Below are positions 35,304 to 43,142 of a DNA stretch of 64,000 nt, piece after piece. A model generated the notes under the pieces. That model saw only the letters and a program-made list of their open reading frames with translations, was not told where the DNA came from and made no database searches. The DNA lies in the NCBI GenBank assembly GCA_024403715.1, contig JAKSRJ010000001.1:162532-226531 (forward strand), read 5' to 3'. The position numbers and the translations under genes were made by a program. Within the stretch, counting starts at the first letter, position 1, and each line of letters begins with the position of its first letter. The DNA is from Saccharofermentans sp. (lineage in GTDB: Bacteria; Bacillota; Clostridia; Saccharofermentanales; Saccharofermentanaceae).

Positions 35304-35450
35304 TTACTTAACTGTCTTCTCGCAAGCCTGGTTAGCAACACCGCAGGATGTCTTGCAAGCTGACTGGCAGGATGTCTGGCACTCGCCGCAGCCGCCTTCC
35401 TTAGCGGACTTACCAAGGTCACGAGTATTGATAGTAACGATTCTGGACAT
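35304..35450 (-). CDS. scfA: SCIFF precursor peptide (six cysteines in forty-five residues)
   Basis: This 48-residue peptide starts MSRIVTINTRDLGKSAKEGG and ends with six cysteines (residues 21, 24, 28, 32, 36 and 43) in the pattern CGECQTSCQSAC, KTSCGVANQACEK. It is almost universal in Clostridia, always next to its radical SAM maturase, which cross-links the cysteines. The role of the mature product is not settled; quorum-type signalling has been proposed for ranthipeptides. A strong ribosome site (AAGGGGG) lies about 8 nt before the ATG. Confidence 0.95.
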   Translation of the reverse strand: MSRIVTINTRDLGKSAKEGGCGECQTSCQSACKTSCGVANQACEKTVK

Positions 35451-35507
35451 ATCAAAATCCCCCTTGTTTTTATTAATAAGAATTATACTTGCATTCGTTC
35501 TAATATG

Positions 35508-36833
35508 TCAACCTTTGACGACTTCTATAAGCTCATCAGGAAGGCAGTTAATTCTCTCTTCTGTAATGAGTTGTCCTGGCAGTAAAATGGGTATTCCAGG
35601 AGGGTATCTGTAAGCGTACTTGAAGCTGGTTTTGCCTATGGCTTCTCTGCTCGAAATGCACATACTATCAGCACATAAAGCATCCTTAATTGACATGTTC
35701 ATAACTGTTGAATCTCTAGGTACCATATTTGAGCAAGTATAGAAGACTTCACCTGTTAGGTCTCTGTCCACCTCTATAACTGCATCTGCAAATGTCTTAA
35801 GGGATTTACTAGTGTCACCTATGCCAGTCATGGCGATTATGTGGGTAGAAAAAGAAGCTTCTATCTCGATGCCTTTCTCACGAAGTATTTGAGATAATTC
35901 ATCCCCATTAATAACACCATTAGTGAGAATAACCAGTTTGCTTGGATCTAGATTGCTTAAGCTAAAAAGTTTAAGATGCTCCAACTTGGCTTCTAGATTT
36001 TCGCGGCAAGAATTAAGCGCTGATACCCAGTTGTTTGTAATATCTGGAGTTGTAGTTAAGTCTTTTACTACTTTGCTTACGCCAGACATCAAGACATAAG
36101 ACGGACTTGATGATTCAACAATATCCATATAGTGGCGTAGTTTATTCATCGAAATCCTATCTGAGTAGGATAGTAATAGAGCAGTCTGAGTAGGCGCGTG
36201 TAATGTCTTATGGATACTTTTAATTACAATATCAGCCTTAGAGGTTTTAGGAAAAAACTCATTAAGACCAAAGTGCGACCCGTGAGATTCATCGACTATC
36301 AAAGCTACGTCCATGGATTGGCATATTTTACTAATAGCATCTACATCACTTACGACACCTTCGTAGGTAGGAGATGTTATTACTACGCACTTAATCTCTG
36401 GGTCGAGGCTTAATCTATTGCTGATATCAGAAGGATCTATTTCAAGACAAAATGGATAGTTACTTACAAGTGGATTAATAACATCAAACTTAGCATCGGA
36501 TAGCTCTAATGCATGCCATACTGAAATATGGCAATTAGATGCGACTAGTATTTTCCCCATAAGAGAAGCTGCCATAACGCTAGCTAGAATTGGTGCTGTA
36601 GCACCATTAACAGAAATAATGGAAGAGTTAGCGTTCCATATTCTAGCCGCTTGAGATTCCAAATCATAAATAATACCAGTCGGATTATGAAGATTATCAA
36701 ACCCATAAATCTCAGTTATATCAGCATTAAATCCATCAGGATAGAAGTCTGGATTACGCTTATGTCCAGGCATGTGCATAGCAATAGCAGAAGAATTAGA
36801 GTATGAATTAAGTTCGTCTACAAGATATCTCAT
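35508..36833 (-). CDS. Orn/Lys/Arg decarboxylase-family PLP enzyme
   Basis: The 441-residue protein is a fold-type I PLP enzyme of the compact Firmicutes SpeA/YaaO group. It shows MHMPGHKRNPDF near residue 19, NGATAP, VDESHGSHFG with the PLP-binding Asp, and the Schiff-base Lys in SIHKTLHAPTQT. The C-terminal part has YPPGIPILLPGQLI. Family members decarboxylate arginine, lysine or ornithine to polyamine precursors; the substrate cannot be told here. The start ATG has no ribosome site but a TATTAT 6 nt upstream, so it is a leaderless candidate, and it directly follows the terminator of the zinc-ribbon/HD gene. Confidence 0.88.
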   Translation of the reverse strand: MRYLVDELNSYSNSSAIAMHMPGHKRNPDFYPDGFNADITEIYGFDNLHNPTGIIYDLESQAARIWNANSSIISVNGATAPILASVMAASLMGKILVASNCHISVWHALELSDAKFDVINPLVSNYPFCLEIDPSDISNRLSLDPEIKCVVITSPTYEGVVSDVDAISKICQSMDVALIVDESHGSHFGLNEFFPKTSKADIVIKSIHKTLHAPTQTALLLSYSDRISMNKLRHYMDIVESSSPSYVLMSGVSKVVKDLTTTPDITNNWVSALNSCRENLEAKLEHLKLFSLSNLDPSKLVILTNGVINGDELSQILREKGIEIEASFSTHIIAMTGIGDTSKSLKTFADAVIEVDRDLTGEVFYTCSNMVPRDSTVMNMSIKDALCADSMCISSREAIGKTSFKYAYRYPPGIPILLPGQLITEERINCLPDELIEVVKG

Positions 36834-36839
36834 AAATAC

Positions 36840-36845
36840 ATAATA
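36840..36845 (-). promoter_or_regulatory. -10 box TATTAT, 6 nt before an ATG (leaderless candidate)
   Basis: On the minus strand TATTAT is followed by GTATTT and the ATG at 36833. There is no Shine-Dalgarno sequence. Confidence 0.5.
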
Positions 36846-36852
36846 ACAGAAA

Positions 36853-36882
36853 CCCCGCCGTTATATGTATAAGCGGCGGGGA
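36853..36882 (-). terminator. Terminator of the zinc-ribbon/HD gene
   Basis: CCCCGCCG and CGGCGGGG pair perfectly across a 13-nt loop, followed on the minus strand by TTTCTGTT. Confidence 0.85.
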
Positions 36883-36915
36883 AAAGAAATGGAGTATAAA
36901 GAAAGAAAAATAATC

Positions 36916-37755
36916 TTACTTAGGCTCGATTACTGTGAAGCTATAATCAGCTACAGTAGTTGGATTCTCATAAACAACTGTCTGCAAATCGATAGCAGTC
37001 TTGAGAATTAATGTATATGGTGAGAGGTCGCCATTCAAAGCTGCGCAATCTGTAGCATAGCTGATAGCCTGAGCTTCATCATCAGACAAGAGCATATACT
37101 GAGATACGAGGTAGAGGCTTCTAACGCCTGTGCTCATGTTAACGAGTCTTGGGTTGATAGAATAGGACTTCTTTGCATCCAAACCTGGTGTAGAAACACG
37201 GCTGGAGAAAGAAAGACCGAGAGCTGAGGAAGATGATGCCATTGCTTCCTTAACGAGGAAGTAAGGCTTACCCTCAACACCAACCTTACCAACATCATGG
37301 AATAAGCCGATGATGATAGCAGACTCTTCGTCGAGCTGTGGCATAATTGTATCCTTTACTCTCAAAAGCTGCTTTGTTACTGCAACGCTTCTGATAAGAA
37401 GACCCTTATCGCAAGCAAGTGCGCCGTCAAGTTCAGCTGGAGCTGTAAGCCAGGAAGTTCTGTTCTCGAGGAAGTCGATGAAGTGATCGAACTCTGTCTT
37501 TCTCTTAACAACAGCAGCCTTAAGCTGGTTGTAGAGTTCATCAACGTTAGATGCTGTAACGTCAACCATAGGCATAATACCAGCGCCACCCTTAGGAGCT
37601 GCTGCTACGCCTGTAGCTGCTGCTGATACTGCTGCAGCCTCAGCTGGAACAGCAACGCCACCTTCATCAGCGGACTCAGCAAAGTTGAACTTACACTTTG
37701 GACATCTAATAGCCTGGTTTGCAATGACCATGCCGCAATCTGGACATTTCTTCAT
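36916..37755 (-). CDS. Zinc-ribbon protein with HD-type domain
   Basis: The 279-residue protein begins with a zinc ribbon (CPDCG ... CPKCKFNF, residues 4-26), then an Ala/Val/Gly-rich linker (about 32-68). The C-terminal domain (about 75-279) contains GLFHDVGKVGVEGKPYFL, the HD signature of metal-dependent phosphohydrolases, with upstream LIRSVAVTKQLL. Similar domains hydrolyse nucleotides or cyclic nucleotides; substrate unknown. I chose ATG 37755 because TGGAGG precedes it; an ATG 21 nt earlier would place that site inside the gene. Confidence 0.75.
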   Translation of the reverse strand: MKKCPDCGMVIANQAIRCPKCKFNFAESADEGGVAVPAEAAAVSAAATGVAAAPKGGAGIMPMVDVTASNVDELYNQLKAAVVKRKTEFDHFIDFLENRTSWLTAPAELDGALACDKGLLIRSVAVTKQLLRVKDTIMPQLDEESAIIIGLFHDVGKVGVEGKPYFLVKEAMASSSSALGLSFSSRVSTPGLDAKKSYSINPRLVNMSTGVRSLYLVSQYMLLSDDEAQAISYATDCAALNGDLSPYTLILKTAIDLQTVVYENPTTVADYSFTVIEPK

Positions 37756-37867
37756 ATAAAAGGGCCTCCATTTCAATTTCTTAATTTAGTTTGATAGGGG
37801 TATTTTACAACTTCAACAAAGGGTTTTCAATTTGATTAACCCGTTTTGGTGAGTATTTACAAATTAT

Positions 37868-38500
37868 TCAAATACGACGGAACTGTTTCTTAACGCCTGC
37901 TATTACTAGCTTTAGGTCGAATTTCATGGGGAAATACTGCATTCTATAAGTCTCGTGAGCACGCTTAACCATCTTCACTTCCACAGGACTTACCTGCCTA
38001 TTGTGATTCATCATGTAGTCTTCGGTTCCGGGAGCTTCGTAAAAGAATCTATACGGTGCGTCGTATGCATCGCCAAGTCCTAATACATGACCAAATTCGT
38101 GTGCAGCGACACGCATAAACCACTTAGGACCACTATATGTCTTTAAATTGAGATGTATATTCCCTGGGTGTCTTGGCGACCAGTTAAGCATAAATACTTC
38201 TGGATGAAGTGTAGTAAATAATCCCCATATCCATCTCCACCATGGACTCATTACATACGATGTTTTTGTCATATTAGCTGGAAGAATTTTAATATGAGGT
38301 CTTTTATCGCCCTTTTCAACTCTTATGAGCTCGACTTCAAACCCACCATCAGTCCAGTACTTTTTAATTCCATTTTCAGCAATATCTGCGTAAGTTAAAT
38401 TGTTATCCTTAGCTTTTGCTAGGAGAAGAGGATGGAATTTGACATAAGCGGTTATTTTATCGCCATCTACAGTGACTGGAAGAGCTCTTTTATTTCTCAT
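37868..38500 (-). CDS. Metzincin-type zinc metalloprotease
   Basis: The 210-residue protein contains HEFGHVLGLGDAYD, the extended zinc motif HExxHxxGxxD, and a following MMNHN that fits the metzincin Met-turn. No signal peptide is visible from ATG 38500 (MRNKRALPVTVDGDK), so it may act in the cytoplasm or leave by another route. The rest resembles no family I can name. TATAAT lies 6 nt before the ATG with no ribosome site (leaderless candidate), and a perfect 9-bp hairpin (38524-38549) sits just upstream. Confidence 0.75.
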   Translation of the reverse strand: MRNKRALPVTVDGDKITAYVKFHPLLLAKAKDNNLTYADIAENGIKKYWTDGGFEVELIRVEKGDKRPHIKILPANMTKTSYVMSPWWRWIWGLFTTLHPEVFMLNWSPRHPGNIHLNLKTYSGPKWFMRVAAHEFGHVLGLGDAYDAPYRFFYEAPGTEDYMMNHNRQVSPVEVKMVKRAHETYRMQYFPMKFDLKLVIAGVKKQFRRI

Positions 38501-38506
38501 ATGGTA

Positions 38507-38512
38507 ATTATA
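38507..38512 (-). promoter_or_regulatory. -10 box TATAAT, 6 nt before an ATG (leaderless candidate)
   Basis: On the minus strand TATAAT, then TACCAT, then the ATG at 38500. Confidence 0.6.
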
Positions 38513-38523
38513 GCAAATTAATA

Positions 38524-38549
38524 GGCACGAACGAGAGGGTGTTCGTGCC
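38524..38549. repeat. Perfect 9-bp inverted repeat in a divergent intergenic region
   Basis: GGCACGAAC and GTTCGTGCC flank GAGAGGGT. It lies upstream of the -10 of the metalloprotease gene and just before the plus-strand sequence TAAGGAGGGTGTTATGAAG, so it could be an operator or an RNA hairpin. Confidence 0.65.
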
Positions 38550-38563
38550 ATAAGGAGGGTGTT

Positions 38564-38572
38564 ATGAAGTAA
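38564..38572 (+). other. Two-codon mini-ORF (ATG AAG TAA) behind a strong ribosome site
   Basis: TAAGGAGGG (38551-38559) precedes ATG 38564, and the frame ends after one Lys codon. The next likely gene start on this strand is 97 nt downstream. It may be a translational control element or chance. Confidence 0.4.
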
Positions 38573-38668
38573 GGAACATTACTTTGTGTGACTCTATCTT
38601 ATCACCTTGTCGGTTTACTTTATGGCATAAACAAGGCAAAATATAGGCAAATCAATAAGGAGCTTCAC

Positions 38669-38929
38669 ATGGTACTTGAAGGACGTACATTTATTAGCAA
38701 TCGCTTAATACAATTAAAAGAAGTACACTACGAGAATCCTGAGGTATCTTTCTCAGTAGAGCTTAGTGAGGCTATTGTAATTTTATGTCGCGAAATGGAT
38801 ATTCCTGTTCCACTTTGGATGAAAAAGAACACGCATGAATTCGCAGCTTTCCATCAGACGATATTTTTTGATGAGCAATATCCTGATAAAGTCAAATTTG
38901 ATAAATTTCAGATAAAAATGCTGGAATAA
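38669..38929 (+). CDS. Conserved-looking small cytoplasmic protein
   Basis: The 86-residue protein starts at ATG 38669 with AAGGAG 6 nt upstream; an in-frame GTG at 38588 has no ribosome site. Its sequence (ISNRLIQLKEVHYEN, VILCREMDIPVPLWMKKNTHEFAAF, FFDEQYPDKVKFDKFQI) is soluble, mixed alpha/beta, with no known motif. The W-M-K-K-N-T core looks like a conserved family of uncharacterised small Clostridia proteins, but I cannot name it. It abuts the converging divIC gene with no gap between stop codons. Confidence 0.7.
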   Translation: MVLEGRTFISNRLIQLKEVHYENPEVSFSVELSEAIVILCREMDIPVPLWMKKNTHEFAAFHQTIFFDEQYPDKVKFDKFQIKMLE

Positions 38930-39250
38930 TTAGTTTCCTGTTGTACGGAAGATAATCTCACCTGGGTAAACCATATCAAGCTGTGATCTAGCAACGTTTT
39001 CTACGTAAACCTGGTCTTGGCCAGCTACGCCTTGGGCAAGAATATTATTATTACGATCAACTAGAGCTGCTCTTTGTGCTTCGAGAGATGCCTTCTCAGC
39101 TTCAAGTCTTCTTCTTGTCATCTCAATATCATAGTATTTGGTCGCACAAAGTATACTAATAACAACGAAAGCAATGCATATTATAGTAGTAGGGAGTGAT
39201 AATCCCCACTTAAATCTACGCTTCTTAGTTGTCTTGCTAGTTTTACTCAT
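38930..39250 (-). CDS. divIC: DivIC/FtsB-family septum formation initiator
   Basis: The 106-residue bitopic membrane protein has a basic cytoplasmic N terminus (KTTKKRRFKWG), one membrane helix (about 19-41), and an extracytoplasmic coiled coil (RRRLEAEKASLEAQRAAL). The C-terminal motif ENVARSQLDMVYPGEIIF is the hallmark of DivIC/FtsB proteins, which link FtsL and FtsQ/DivIB in the divisome. TACAAT lies 6 nt before the ATG and no ribosome site is seen (leaderless candidate). Confidence 0.88.
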   Translation of the reverse strand: MSKTSKTTKKRRFKWGLSLPTTIICIAFVVISILCATKYYDIEMTRRRLEAEKASLEAQRAALVDRNNNILAQGVAGQDQVYVENVARSQLDMVYPGEIIFRTTGN

Positions 39251-39256
39251 GATGCT

Positions 39257-39262
39257 ATTGTA
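39257..39262 (-). promoter_or_regulatory. -10 box TACAAT, 6 nt before an ATG (leaderless candidate)
   Basis: On the minus strand TACAAT, AGCATC, then the ATG at 39250. The -35 region is not convincing. Confidence 0.4.
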
Positions 39263-39321
39263 AATCTTCTCATGTCAAACCAATATAGATATGAATCTTT
39301 TTTAACCATACTGTAATAAAG

Positions 39322-39350
39322 GTGACCTAAAGCAAAAGTAATGGTATAAT
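39322..39350 (+). promoter_or_regulatory. Promoter of the SRP RNA gene
   Basis: GTGACC (39322-39327), a 17-nt spacer and TATAAT (39345-39350), with the RNA 5' end predicted near 39357. Confidence 0.65.
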
Positions 39351-39357
39351 CATTCAA

Positions 39358-39510
39358 GTTCGTACCATGTGAGCTGTGGCCGGGGTCGGGTCTCGTGCAA
39401 TTCGATCCCGTGAACCCTGTCAGGTCCGGAAGGAAGCAGCAGTAAGCGGTCTTTCGTTTGTGCCGCGAGGGTGCCTGCCCGGCTGCAGTTCAGATGGTAC
39501 GGACCTTTTT
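39358..39510 (+). ncRNA. ffs: Signal recognition particle RNA (small bacterial type)
   Basis: The conserved SRP tip is present: GTCAGGTCCGGAAGGAAGCA followed by GCAGTAAGC. The ends pair as a long hairpin (GTACCAT ... CTG ... GCCGGG with CCCGGC ... CAG ... ATGGTAC), and GGACC plus a T6 tract ends it. The RNA scaffolds Ffh for membrane targeting of proteins. No Alu-domain extension of Bacillus type is evident. It lies directly before dnaX, a common Firmicutes arrangement. Confidence 0.96.
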
Positions 39511-39528
39511 TATTTATGGGGGTTGTCC

Positions 39529-41784
39529 ATGGAATATCAGGCTCTTTACAGACAATTTAGACCACAGAATTTCGATGAGATTGTTGAGCAGAAAGCTCCG
39601 GTTGCAACTCTTCGTAAGACTGTTTTAAGTGGCAAGATAGGCCATGCGTACTTGTTCTGTGGACAGCGAGGCACAGGTAAGACATCTATTGCGAGAGTCT
39701 TTGCCAGAGCTATGAATTGTGAGAATCCAGTTAATGGTAATCCTTGTAATCAGTGCCCAACTTGTAAAGGTATCCTAGATGGTTCTTTGATGGATGTAAT
39801 TGAAATCGATGCTGCTTCTAACAGAAGTATTGATAATATCAGAAGTATCTGCGAAGAGGTTGGATACGCTCCGTCTAGAGCTCGTCATAAGGTGTACATC
39901 ATCGACGAGGTTCATATGATTACAACCGAAGCTTTTAATGCTTTGCTTAAGACTTTGGAAGAACCACCAGAACACGCGGTTTTCTTATTCGCGACAACAG
40001 AGCCTCATCAGATTCCTGCGACAATTCTATCTAGATGTCAGAGATTTGATTTCAGAAGAATCTCTACTGATGCAATTATTAAAAGACTTCGCTATATCTG
40101 CGATCAGGAGAAGATTAACGCTACAGATGATGCCTTATCTTTGATCGCTTCTATGAGTGATGGCGCGATGCGTGACGCCATTTCTTTCTTAGATCAGGCC
40201 GCCGCTATGGCTTCAGATAGCGAGATTACACCTGAATCTATAGAGGAGATGACAGGTACTGTAAATATTGATTTTATTGCCGATTTTGCAGAGATTTTGA
40301 TTAGTGGTCAGTTTGATAAACTCCCATTTAAGTGTAAGGAGTTGTCTGATAGTGGACGCGATTTTATCCAGTTTACTTTGGACTTAGCTGACTATTTTAG
40401 AAATTTAATGATTATCAGAGTTGTACCTAATCCAACTCAGCTAATAACTGCTTCTAATAAAACTTTGAAGCGTATGTATGAGATAGCAAATACTACTAAT
40501 TCACCTACGCTTGTAACTTTCGTTAGTTCTTTGTCTAAGATTGTTTCCGACCTTAAGTGGTCCCCTTCAGTAAGGACAAGCTTCGAGATTTCTATGCTTC
40601 GACTTTGCGGTCGTAAGCTTAAGGCAGAGGAAGCGCCTCTAGTAATTCCTGATTTTCCTGAAAAGCAGGCTCATGCTGCAAAGGAAATTGAGGCTAAGCC
40701 AGTTACTATACCAGTAGCTCCTGTAGCGCAAGAAAAGGTAGAGGAGCCTAAGGCTGAGACTGTTAAGACTTCTGCATTTAAGGTGCCAGAGGTTAAGCCA
40801 GAAGAGCCTAAGGAAGAATCCATTAAGGTCGAAGAGCCTAAGGTAGAGGAGCCAAAGACAGAAGAGGCTTCGGTAAAACCTCCTGTAGTAGAGGAGAAAA
40901 AAGAAGAACCTAAGACAGAAATTCCACCTATTGCAGAACCTAAGAAGACTTCTATCTTTGATATGCCTAAGCCTTCTATTCTTGGGGATTTACCTATCTT
41001 AAGTACGCCTCTTACCAAAAAAGAGGAAACACCTAAGGTAGAGCCAACATTAGCTCCAATCCCACCGATTGCGGCAACTCCTATTGCTTCTGAGCCTATA
41101 GCTCCTGTCCAAGAACCGGTAAAGATTCAGGAAGAGGAATTAGCCCCAGAAGATCAGCCGATGGATAATCAGATAGGTATTTTTGCTAATCTTTCCGATT
41201 CAATTCTTGATGATCTTGATATGGATAGCCTTACTAAGAATGCCCCTCCTTCAGTTGAAGAACCTGCCGATCAGTATGAGGAAGAAGAATATGAGGAGGA
41301 AGAGAGCTATCTTCAGGCACCAACTGGTGTTATAGGAGAGACTAGAAGGTCAGCTTTATCGGAGGCTGTAGATAGTTCACCTATAGTTACAGCTAAGACT
41401 CCAGTGGTTGAGACAGATCCTCAGAGAATTTGGCTTGAGATTAAGTCTAAGACACGAGAGATTGATAATGCTCTTGGATTGAGTTTAGAAACAGCAGCTC
41501 TGGAATTTATCGATGACGGAGCTTATGTAATTATCAGTAGTAACGATTCTGCTTCCGTTAGACAAATCGGAACAAATCCTAACTTTAAGAGAGTTACAGG
41601 TGAGGTTAAGTCTAGAATCGAAGGTGTAGCTCGTGTGTTTATCTGTACACCAGCGCAGTATGCTAATGTACAAAGAAAAAAGCAGCAAGAAGCTAAGAGT
41701 GCAGCTTCTAGTGCAGCAGATGATTTCTTAAGAGGTCTTGGTGCTGCTGGAATCAATACTGAGATACATTTCGGTGACGATTAA
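39529..41784 (+). CDS. dnaX: DNA polymerase III subunit gamma/tau
   Basis: DnaX is the clamp-loader ATPase. The 751-residue protein has Walker A GQRGTGKTS near residue 44, the zinc module C-x8-CNQCPTC, Walker B IIDEVHM, and sensor motif TTEPHQIPATILSRCQRF. The middle to C-terminal part is a long Glu/Pro/Lys-rich linker (about 380-640) before a short folded tau-like tail. The start is ATG 39529 (GGGGGTTGTCC upstream, MEYQALYRQFRPQNF); longer readings run into the SRP RNA. It may be transcribed by read-through from the SRP RNA promoter. Confidence 0.95.
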   Translation: MEYQALYRQFRPQNFDEIVEQKAPVATLRKTVLSGKIGHAYLFCGQRGTGKTSIARVFARAMNCENPVNGNPCNQCPTCKGILDGSLMDVIEIDAASNRSIDNIRSICEEVGYAPSRARHKVYIIDEVHMITTEAFNALLKTLEEPPEHAVFLFATTEPHQIPATILSRCQRFDFRRISTDAIIKRLRYICDQEKINATDDALSLIASMSDGAMRDAISFLDQAAAMASDSEITPESIEEMTGTVNIDFIADFAEILISGQFDKLPFKCKELSDSGRDFIQFTLDLADYFRNLMIIRVVPNPTQLITASNKTLKRMYEIANTTNSPTLVTFVSSLSKIVSDLKWSPSVRTSFEISMLRLCGRKLKAEEAPLVIPDFPEKQAHAAKEIEAKPVTIPVAPVAQEKVEEPKAETVKTSAFKVPEVKPEEPKEESIKVEEPKVEEPKTEEASVKPPVVEEKKEEPKTEIPPIAEPKKTSIFDMPKPSILGDLPILSTPLTKKEETPKVEPTLAPIPPIAATPIASEPIAPVQEPVKIQEEELAPEDQPMDNQIGIFANLSDSILDDLDMDSLTKNAPPSVEEPADQYEEEEYEEEESYLQAPTGVIGETRRSALSEAVDSSPIVTAKTPVVETDPQRIWLEIKSKTREIDNALGLSLETAALEFIDDGAYVIISSNDSASVRQIGTNPNFKRVTGEVKSRIEGVARVFICTPAQYANVQRKKQQEAKSAASSAADDFLRGLGAAGINTEIHFGDD

Positions 41785-41840
41785 TATTTTGGTATAATAC
41801 CTACGTTTGATTAAGAAATACATTTTTGGAGGATATAAAA

Positions 41841-42188
41841 ATGGCAAAAGGTTTTAAGGGAATGCCTGGTGGAATGGGCGGTATGGGTAACATGGGTAAT
41901 CTCATGGCTCAGGCTCAGAAGATGCAGCGTGAGTTAGAGCTCGTTCAGCAGGAGATTAAGCAGCTTAGAATTCCTGGTACAGCAGGTGGCGATAAGGTTA
42001 AGATCGTGCTTGGTGGTGACCATAAGATTTACAACATGGAGATTGCTCCAGAAGTAATCGATCCAGATGATAGCGAGATGCTCGCAGATCTCATCGTAGC
42101 AGCATATAATCAGGCTTCTGAGGAACTCGAGAATAAGTCTGCTGAGATGATGAATAGAGTTACTGGCGGAGTTAAGATGCCTTTCTAA
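41841..42188 (+). CDS. ybaB: YbaB/EbfC nucleoid-associated protein
   Basis: The 115-residue protein has a Gly/Met-rich N terminus (GMPGGMGGMGNMGN), then the YbaB core (QAQKMQRELELVQQEI, VKIVLGGDHKIYNMEIAPEVI). These dimeric proteins bind DNA as tweezers. The start at ATG 41841 follows TTGGAGG 8 nt upstream. It lies in the conserved dnaX-ybaB-recR order, 1 nt before recR. TATAAT at 41793-41798 may give it a promoter of its own. Confidence 0.93.
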   Translation: MAKGFKGMPGGMGGMGNMGNLMAQAQKMQRELELVQQEIKQLRIPGTAGGDKVKIVLGGDHKIYNMEIAPEVIDPDDSEMLADLIVAAYNQASEELENKSAEMMNRVTGGVKMPF

Positions 42189-42189
42189 T

Positions 42190-42798
42190 ATGGCAAGATA
42201 TTCCCCATCTGTACAAAATTTGATATCAAAGCTGGGAGCGCTTCCTGGCATAGGTGGAAAGTCGGCTCAAAGGCTGGCTTTTCATATTTTATCTATGTCT
42301 AACGAAGATGCATTAAGCTTAACTTCTGCTATTAATGAGGCTAGAAGGCTGACGAAGAGATGTGGTCAGTGCCAAAATTTTACTGATTCTGATCCATGTC
42401 CTATTTGCTCTGATCCTAAGCGTGATAAGAGTATGGTTTGTGTTGTAGAGTCTCCTAGAGATGTCTCAGCCTTTGAGCGTATGCACGAGTATAACGGGCA
42501 GTATCATGTATTACACGGTGTTTATAACCCTGTTGGGAATACTAGTATGAACGATATTACTTTGACTGAGCTTTTTGGAAGACTTACTGAGCACGATGAG
42601 ATTAAGGAAGTAATCGTTGCTACTAACCAAACTGCTGAAGGTAATGCGACAGCTCTTTATATCTCGAGATTATTGTCCCCATCAGGCATTAAAGTAACTA
42701 GACTAGCTTCTGGTCTTCCTATGGGTTCAGATATCGAATTTGCTGACGATTTGACACTTGCTAGTGCTCTTAAGGGCAGAAAGACTGTAGGTTCATAA
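42190..42798 (+). CDS. recR: Recombination mediator RecR
   Basis: RecR works with RecO/RecF to load RecA on gapped DNA. The 202-residue protein has the N-terminal helix-hairpin-helix (LGALPGIGGKSAQRLAFH), the zinc finger CGQCQNFTDSDPCPIC, and the Toprim domain (VCVVESPRDVSAFE, EVIVATNQTAEGNATALY). Length is standard. It overlaps the next gene by 1 nt (TAATG). Confidence 0.97.
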   Translation: MARYSPSVQNLISKLGALPGIGGKSAQRLAFHILSMSNEDALSLTSAINEARRLTKRCGQCQNFTDSDPCPICSDPKRDKSMVCVVESPRDVSAFERMHEYNGQYHVLHGVYNPVGNTSMNDITLTELFGRLTEHDEIKEVIVATNQTAEGNATALYISRLLSPSGIKVTRLASGLPMGSDIEFADDLTLASALKGRKTVGS

Positions 42799-43058
42799 TG
42801 GCAAAGTTAGATGAGATGAGACTCGATAAATTCCTTAAGGTATCACGTGTTATTAAGAGACGTACGGTCGCTAATGATGTGTGTTCTGCAGGGCGAGTTA
42901 CAGTTAATGGCAGAGTAGCAAAGCCATCGGTAAAGCTTAAGGTTGGTGATGAAGTTACAATTGCTTTTGGTAACGGTGAGGTTAGCTTCAGAGTACTAAG
43001 TCTAGAGAGTACCGTTCATAAAGAAGATGCTGACTCGATGTATGAGTTTATAGAATAA
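42798..43058 (+). CDS. rqcP: S4-domain RNA-binding protein, RqcP/YabO type
   Basis: The 86-residue protein is a lone S4 domain (MRLDKFLKVSRVIKRRTVANDVC, GRVTVNGRVAKPSVKLKVGD) of the Hsp15/RqcP group. In Bacillus, RqcP assists RqcH in adding Ala tails to stalled nascent chains on 50S subunits. It begins on the recR stop codon. A terminator hairpin follows within 30 nt. Confidence 0.88.
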   Translation: MAKLDEMRLDKFLKVSRVIKRRTVANDVCSAGRVTVNGRVAKPSVKLKVGDEVTIAFGNGEVSFRVLSLESTVHKEDADSMYEFIE

Positions 43059-43078
43059 TAACCTAAGGTTAGCGTAAG

Positions 43079-43107
43079 TTGAAAAAAGTCCCCTTATTTA
43101 TTAAAAT
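43079..43107 (+). promoter_or_regulatory. Candidate trpS promoter embedded in the upstream terminator hairpin
   Basis: TTGAAA (43079-43084), a 17-nt spacer and TAAAAT (43102-43107). The -10 lies in the loop and 3' arm of the terminator that closes the rqcP transcript. There is no room for another promoter between the T-tract and trpS. Confidence 0.45.
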
Positions 43108-43126
43108 AAAGGGACTTTTGTTTTTT
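43084..43126 (+). terminator. Terminator between rqcP and trpS
   Basis: AAAAGTCCC with GGGACTTTT and TTATTT with AAATAA form a nearly perfect hairpin, followed by GTTTTTT. The trpS ATG is only 16 nt after it. Confidence 0.9.
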
Positions 43127-43142
43127 ATTCTTTGGAGGGTTT

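Noticed and set aside
39376..39528. In-frame N-terminal extension of dnaX
   Set aside because: These 51 codons are the SRP RNA sequence. The family start MEYQALYRQF at 39529 has a ribosome site.
40897..41023. A6G tracts in dnaX as a programmed -1 frameshift making gamma
   Set aside because: Both AAAAAAG tracts (40897 and 41017) begin at a codon's first base, not in the A-AAA-AAG phase needed for tandem slippage. Transcriptional slippage is not excluded.
43059..43142. T-box riboswitch before trpS
   Set aside because: The gap is 84 nt and mostly a terminator hairpin. There is no room for a specifier loop or the T-box sequence.
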